Source: Rugamonas rubra (GTDB lineage: Bacteria > Pseudomonadota > Gammaproteobacteria > Burkholderiales > Burkholderiaceae_D). From it: a stretch of 64,000 nt of DNA. The DNA is taken from contig NZ_FOTW01000010.1 in assembly GCF_900114705.1 (NCBI RefSeq), positions 124,001 through 188,000 on the forward strand. The letters run 5' to 3'. Shown here piece by piece: positions 60,031 to 64,000 of this stretch. The notes under the pieces are model-generated. The model worked only from the letters and a program-made list of their open reading frames with translations. It searched no databases and had not been told where the DNA came from. Numbering within the stretch: the stretch's first letter is position 1; each line of letters opens with the position of its first letter. A program made the translations under genes and the position numbers.

Positions 60031-62820
60031 ATGATGGTTGAAACAGTCTTGTCCCGCTCGGTCCGCTTAATTTGCGCCGGCGGCCTGGTCCTCGGCATGC
60101 ACGCCGCCCAGGCACAGTCGGCGCCGGAAACGATCCAGCGCGTCGAAATCACCGGTTCGAGTATCAAACGTATTGCCGCCGAGGCGTCCCTGCCGGTGCA
60201 GTCGTTCAGCCAGAAGGACATCCAGCGCAGCGGCGTGACCTCGGTCACCGACTTCATCCAGCAATTGCCTGTGATGCAGGGTTTCACCATGGCGGCCGAT
60301 TCGGTCGGCGGCGGCGGCGGCGGCATCACCACCGCCTCGATCCACGACGTGGGCGAACAGTACACCCTGGTGCTGTTGAACGGACGCCGCATGGCGCCGG
60401 CCACCTCCGGCACCACCATCGACATCAACTCCATTCCGCTGTCGGCCGTTGAGCGCATCGAGGTGCTGACCGACGGCGCCTCGGCCCTGTACGGCGCCGA
60501 CGCCATCGCCGGCGTGGTCAACTTCATCCTGAAAAAGGGCGCCGCTCCGCTGCAAATCGACGTCAAGTACAGCAAGCCGCAAAGTCCCGGCGCCAAGGAC
60601 AGGACGGTCAGCATCAGCAAGGGCTTCGGCGACATCGACGAGGACGGCTACTCCGTCTTCCTGGCCGCCAGCCACCAGGAGAACGAGCGCCTGAAGGGCT
60701 TCCAGCGCGACTTCGCCAAGACCGGCATCATCAACTTCAACGACCCGGTCACCGGCAAGCCGCTGCAGTTCTTCAACGGCTCGTCGCGCTCGATCCCGCC
60801 GAATGTGACGATCCGCTACAACCCGACGGTGGGGAAAGCCACGTCGGTCAGCATCAACCCCTACCTGAAGATCAACGGCAAGTGCCCGGCCCGCCACGTC
60901 GACACGGGCGACGGCCAGTGCACCTTCGACTACACCAGCTCGGTGGAGATCGCCCCGGAGATCCAGCGCGACAGCTTCTACGGTTCCGGCAGCATCAAGC
61001 TGGGCAACAGCGGCTTCAAGGCCTTCACCGACATCTCGCTCAACAACTCGCACGTCTACGCCAACATCGCCGCCTACCCGGCCGAGTTCTCGCTGGCCAA
61101 GAGCTCTCCGCTGTTCGGCAAGTACGTCGCGCCCTACCTGACGGCCGAACAACTGGCCGGCATGACCTCGGCCACCGTCAAGTACCGCCTGCAGGACCTG
61201 GGCGGCCGCGCCTACGACTACCAGAGCAAGACCACCCACATCGTCGCCGGCCTCGACGGCAACGCCTTCGGCTGGGACATCAACGGCGCCTTCACCTACT
61301 CGGAAAACAAGGCGCCGACCAACTACGTCGGCGGCTTCCCGCTGGCCGACAAGTTCAACGCCGCGCTGGAGAGCGGCGCGGTCGACCCCTTCCCTTACGC
61401 GCTGGGCGAGATGCCGTCGGCGATGAAGGACGCGCTGAAGGGCACCCAGTACGTCGGCAACTTCAGCAACACCGAGATCAAGATGAAGGGCTTCGACGTG
61501 CACGGCTCGCACGACCTGTTCACCTTGCCGGCCGGCAAATCGCAGATCGCCGTCGGCGCCGACTACCGCTCCAGCAGCTACTCGGAAAAAGGCAACGCCG
61601 CCGTCAGCCATTCGGAAATCCTGTTCGACGACGACCAACCCGCCTTCGACTACAAGCGCAGCAACAGCGGCGCCTTCACCGAGGTGCTGGTGCCGGTCAT
61701 CAAGGGCCTGGAAGTCACCGGCTCGCTGCGCTATGACCGCGTCAGCAAGCTGACCGACAACCTGAAGGGCGGCAACACCGGCAACGACCAGTCGGCCAGC
61801 ACCTACAAGATCCACACCCGCTACCAGCCGATCAAGTCGCTGGTGCTGCGCGCCGCCTACGGCACCGGCTTCAAGGCCGCCAGCATGAAGGAAATCGGTC
61901 AGCCGCAGGCCGACTTCGGCGTCACCGGCGGCACCTACAACTGCCCGCTGAGCACCGCCAACGGCCTGGCCAACCATCCGCTGGCGCAGTTCTGCGACAC
62001 CCGCGGCCAGCTCGAGGTGTACAAGGGCGGCAACCCCGACCTGAAGCCGGAGAAGTCGAAGCAGTACTCGTTCGGCATGGTGTTCGAACCGACCAACAGC
62101 TTCAGCGCCAAGCTGGACTACTGGAACGTCGAGATCCGCGACGCCGTCACCAGCGTCAGCGAGTCGCTGATCGCCAGCGATCCGAACAAGTACCTGAGCC
62201 TGTACACCACCAAGACCAAGGCCTCGACCGGCATCAAGTCGCTGGCCATCATCCTGGCGCCGATCAACATCGGCCGCCAAGAGAACCAGGGTATCGACTA
62301 CGATCTGCTGTTCAGGAACAAGGTCGGCGAAGGCAAGCTGACCGCCCGTCTGGCCGGCACCTACATGCTCAAGTCGCGCTACACGACGCCGGGCACCAGC
62401 GACAAGTGGGAAACCAGCCTGAACGAGTACGGCAGCAACGACAAGGTCTCGTTCCGCAACGTGCTGAAGGCCTCGGGCACCTACGAGATCGGCGCCTTCA
62501 CCAGCACGCTGACGGCCAACTACCGCAACGGCTACAAGGACAAGCACCACGACATCGAGAACTGCGCCGTCAACACCAACGACGCGGCGCAGGATTGTGT
62601 CGACGTGCAACTGCAGATCCCGAGCTACACGACGCTGGACTTCCAGACCCAGTACAAGGTCCTGAAGAACCTGGAGCTGACCGCCGGCATCAACAACCTG
62701 GCCGACCGCACCCCGCCGCTGTCGCTGCGTAACACCGGCTCGCACCAGTTGGGCTACGATCCACGCTACGCCAGCGCGGTCGGTCGCACCTTCTACCTGA
62801 GCGGTTCGTACAAGTTCTAA
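60031..62820 (+). CDS. TonB-dependent receptor (second of a tandem pair)
   Basis: A 929-residue paralogue of the preceding receptor. It has a signal peptide (LICAGGLVLGMHAAQAQ) and TonB-box-like IQRVEITGSSIKR. The plug has IHDVGEQYTLVLLNGRRMAP, IDINSIPLSAVERIEVLTDG and ASALYGADAIAGVVNFILKK. The barrel ends in VGRTFYLSGSYKF. A Gly run (SVGGGGGG) sits in the plug near residue 92. GGGAG precedes the ATG. Each receptor has its own terminator, so the two are separately regulated copies that may differ in ligand. No regulator, hydrolase or binding protein is adjacent to suggest the substrate. Confidence 0.88.
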   Translation: MMVETVLSRSVRLICAGGLVLGMHAAQAQSAPETIQRVEITGSSIKRIAAEASLPVQSFSQKDIQRSGVTSVTDFIQQLPVMQGFTMAADSVGGGGGGITTASIHDVGEQYTLVLLNGRRMAPATSGTTIDINSIPLSAVERIEVLTDGASALYGADAIAGVVNFILKKGAAPLQIDVKYSKPQSPGAKDRTVSISKGFGDIDEDGYSVFLAASHQENERLKGFQRDFAKTGIINFNDPVTGKPLQFFNGSSRSIPPNVTIRYNPTVGKATSVSINPYLKINGKCPARHVDTGDGQCTFDYTSSVEIAPEIQRDSFYGSGSIKLGNSGFKAFTDISLNNSHVYANIAAYPAEFSLAKSSPLFGKYVAPYLTAEQLAGMTSATVKYRLQDLGGRAYDYQSKTTHIVAGLDGNAFGWDINGAFTYSENKAPTNYVGGFPLADKFNAALESGAVDPFPYALGEMPSAMKDALKGTQYVGNFSNTEIKMKGFDVHGSHDLFTLPAGKSQIAVGADYRSSSYSEKGNAAVSHSEILFDDDQPAFDYKRSNSGAFTEVLVPVIKGLEVTGSLRYDRVSKLTDNLKGGNTGNDQSASTYKIHTRYQPIKSLVLRAAYGTGFKAASMKEIGQPQADFGVTGGTYNCPLSTANGLANHPLAQFCDTRGQLEVYKGGNPDLKPEKSKQYSFGMVFEPTNSFSAKLDYWNVEIRDAVTSVSESLIASDPNKYLSLYTTKTKASTGIKSLAIILAPINIGRQENQGIDYDLLFRNKVGEGKLTARLAGTYMLKSRYTTPGTSDKWETSLNEYGSNDKVSFRNVLKASGTYEIGAFTSTLTANYRNGYKDKHHDIENCAVNTNDAAQDCVDVQLQIPSYTTLDFQTQYKVLKNLELTAGINNLADRTPPLSLRNTGSHQLGYDPRYASAVGRTFYLSGSYKF

Positions 62821-62838
62821 GCACTTGACGCCGCAGTG

Positions 62839-62874
62839 AAAAAGCCCGCCGGTTCGCACCGGCGGGCTTTTTTT
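62839..62874. terminator. Bidirectional terminator between receptor and aroG
   Basis: A stem of 10 GC-rich pairs plus A/T pairs (62839-62853 / 62858-62872) around TCGC, with T runs on both strands. It serves both convergent genes. Confidence 0.9.
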
Positions 62875-62905
62875 CGTTCTGCGGCCGGCGCCGCCGGCCC
62901 GCCCC

Positions 62906-63967
62906 CTACTCCTCGGCGCGCAGGCGGCGCTGGCGCACGGCGGCGGCCAGGCCGTGCAACACCTGCACGCTGCTGTCCCAGTCGATGCAGCCGTCGGTGA
63001 CCGACTGGCCGTAGACCAGCTCCTTGCCCGGCACCAAGTCCTGGCGGCCGGCCACCAGGTTCGACTCGACCATCACGCCGACGATGCGCTGGTCGCCGCC
63101 GGCCACCTGGGCGGCGATGTCGGCGCACACCGGCACCTGGTTCTCCGGCTTCTTCGAGCTGTTGGCGTGCGAGGCGTCGATCATCAGGCGCGCCGCCAGG
63201 CCCTGGGCGGCGATGGCCTTGCAGGCCTCGTCGACGCTGGCCGCGTCGTAGTTCGGCGCCTTGCCGCCGCGCAGGATGATGTGGCAGTCCTCGTTGCCGT
63301 TGGTCGACACGATGGCCGAGTGGCCGCCCTTGGTCACCGAGAGGAAATGGTGCGGCTGCGAGGCCGCCTTGATCGCCTCGACGGCGATCTTGATGTTGCC
63401 GTCGGTGCCGTTCTTGAAGCCGACCGGGCAGGACAGCCCGGAGGCCAGCTCGCGGTGCACCTGCGACTCGGTGGTACGGGCGCCGATCGCGCCCCAGCTG
63501 ATCAGGTCGGCGATGTACTGCGGGCTGATCACGTCGAGGAACTCGGTGCCGGCCGGCAGACCCAGCTCGTTGATGTCGCGCAGCAGCTCGCGCGCCATGC
63601 GCAGGCCGTCGTTGATGCGGAAGCTGTTGTCCATGTAGGGGTCGTTGATCATGCCCTTCCAGCCCACCGTGGTGCGCGGCTTCTCGAAGTAGACGCGCAT
63701 CACGATCTCGAGCTCGCCGGCCAGTTCGGTGCGCAACTTGACCAGGCGGCGGGCGTACTCCATCGCCGCCTTCGGCTCGTGGATCGAGCAGGGGCCGACG
63801 ACGACCATCAGGCGGTCGTCCTGGCCGTGCAGGATGCGGTGCAGCGCGACGCGGGCGCCGGCGGCGGTCTGCCCGGCCTGTTCCGTGCACGCGAACTCGC
63901 GGATCAGATGCGATGGCGGCGTCAGTTCCTTCATTTCACGGATACGCAAGTCGTCGGTACGGGGCAT
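62906..63967 (-). CDS. aroG: 3-deoxy-7-phosphoheptulonate (DAHP) synthase, class I
   Basis: A 353-residue enzyme joining phosphoenolpyruvate and erythrose-4-phosphate, the first step of the shikimate pathway. Motifs are LMVVVGPCSIHEPKAAMEYA (Cys metal ligand), RVYFEKPRTTVGWKGMINDP, GLPAGTEFLDVISPQYIADL, GARTTESQVHRELASGLSCP and VGFKNGTDGN; further on are HFLSVTKGGHSAIVSTNGNE, LMIDASHANSSKKPENQV and GVMVESNLVAGRQDL. The N-terminal RIREMKELTPPSHLIREFA belongs to the feedback-regulated AroF/G/H type. AGGAG precedes the ATG by six bases. The allosteric amino acid cannot be told by eye. Confidence 0.95.
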   Translation of the reverse strand: MPRTDDLRIREMKELTPPSHLIREFACTEQAGQTAAGARVALHRILHGQDDRLMVVVGPCSIHEPKAAMEYARRLVKLRTELAGELEIVMRVYFEKPRTTVGWKGMINDPYMDNSFRINDGLRMARELLRDINELGLPAGTEFLDVISPQYIADLISWGAIGARTTESQVHRELASGLSCPVGFKNGTDGNIKIAVEAIKAASQPHHFLSVTKGGHSAIVSTNGNEDCHIILRGGKAPNYDAASVDEACKAIAAQGLAARLMIDASHANSSKKPENQVPVCADIAAQVAGGDQRIVGVMVESNLVAGRQDLVPGKELVYGQSVTDGCIDWDSSVQVLHGLAAAVRQRRLRAEE

Positions 63968-64000
63968 GGTGTTTCTCCTAAGTCGAACAATTGGTAGGGA

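Overview
The window is chromosomal DNA from a very GC-rich betaproteobacterium. The housekeeping block (rimP-nusA-infB-rbfA-truB next to typA, scpB and an rluB-type gene with long low-complexity tails), the DedA-rhodanese fusion and the large family of 'GSSIKR'-type TonB receptors fit Burkholderiales, most likely Oxalobacteraceae (Massilia/Duganella/Janthinobacterium-like). The genus is an inference from gene content and composition; no rRNA is present.

Bases 1-14,900 are the left part of a type III secretion (T3SS) island. On the minus strand, in transcription order, lie three very small proteins (12.7-12.0 kb), sctI-sctJ-sctK-sctL plus an unknown gene, a hrpF-like/hrpG-like/sctC/small-ORF unit, and sctW followed by three small chaperone-like genes (sctX/sctY positions) and the start of sctV, which runs off the edge. 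A 751-residue protein with six 113-residue repeats (2960-5215), a 68-residue ORF and a chaperone-like gene lie on the plus strand. A 184-residue ECF sigma factor of HrpL type is encoded at 13,479-14,033. Eight sites of the form GGAAC(C/T)-N15/16-(C/G)CAC-N2-A, the recognition sequence known for HrpL, sit upstream of the transcription units.

Bases 14,211-26,007 are a complete type IVb 'thin pilus' operon related to the R64 pil genes: pilL-, pilN-, pilO-, pilP-, pilQ-, pilR- and pilS-like genes, a retraction-type ATPase, pilM-like, pilV-like, a lytic transglycosylase and an OmpR-type regulator with a degenerate receiver. Its only obvious promoter is another HrpL-type box (26,062-26,089), identical in both motif halves and spacing to the box before sctI. 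The central hypothesis from this window is that one HrpL-like sigma factor controls both an injectisome and a type IVb pilus. A giant LuxR-family regulator (1949 aa) with two separate NTPase modules is encoded next to the pilus operon.

From 32.4 kb the content changes: a pentanucleotide repeat tract, a Fur-box-controlled PepSY/flavodoxin-type reductase, and a convergent TonB-dependent receptor of lower GC. From 38 to 50 kb comes the conserved translation block, with a leader terminator hairpin ahead of rimP. Then follow glk, a DedA-rhodanese fusion, a YejBEF-type peptide ABC transporter without its binding protein, two tandem paralogous TonB-dependent receptors, and aroG.
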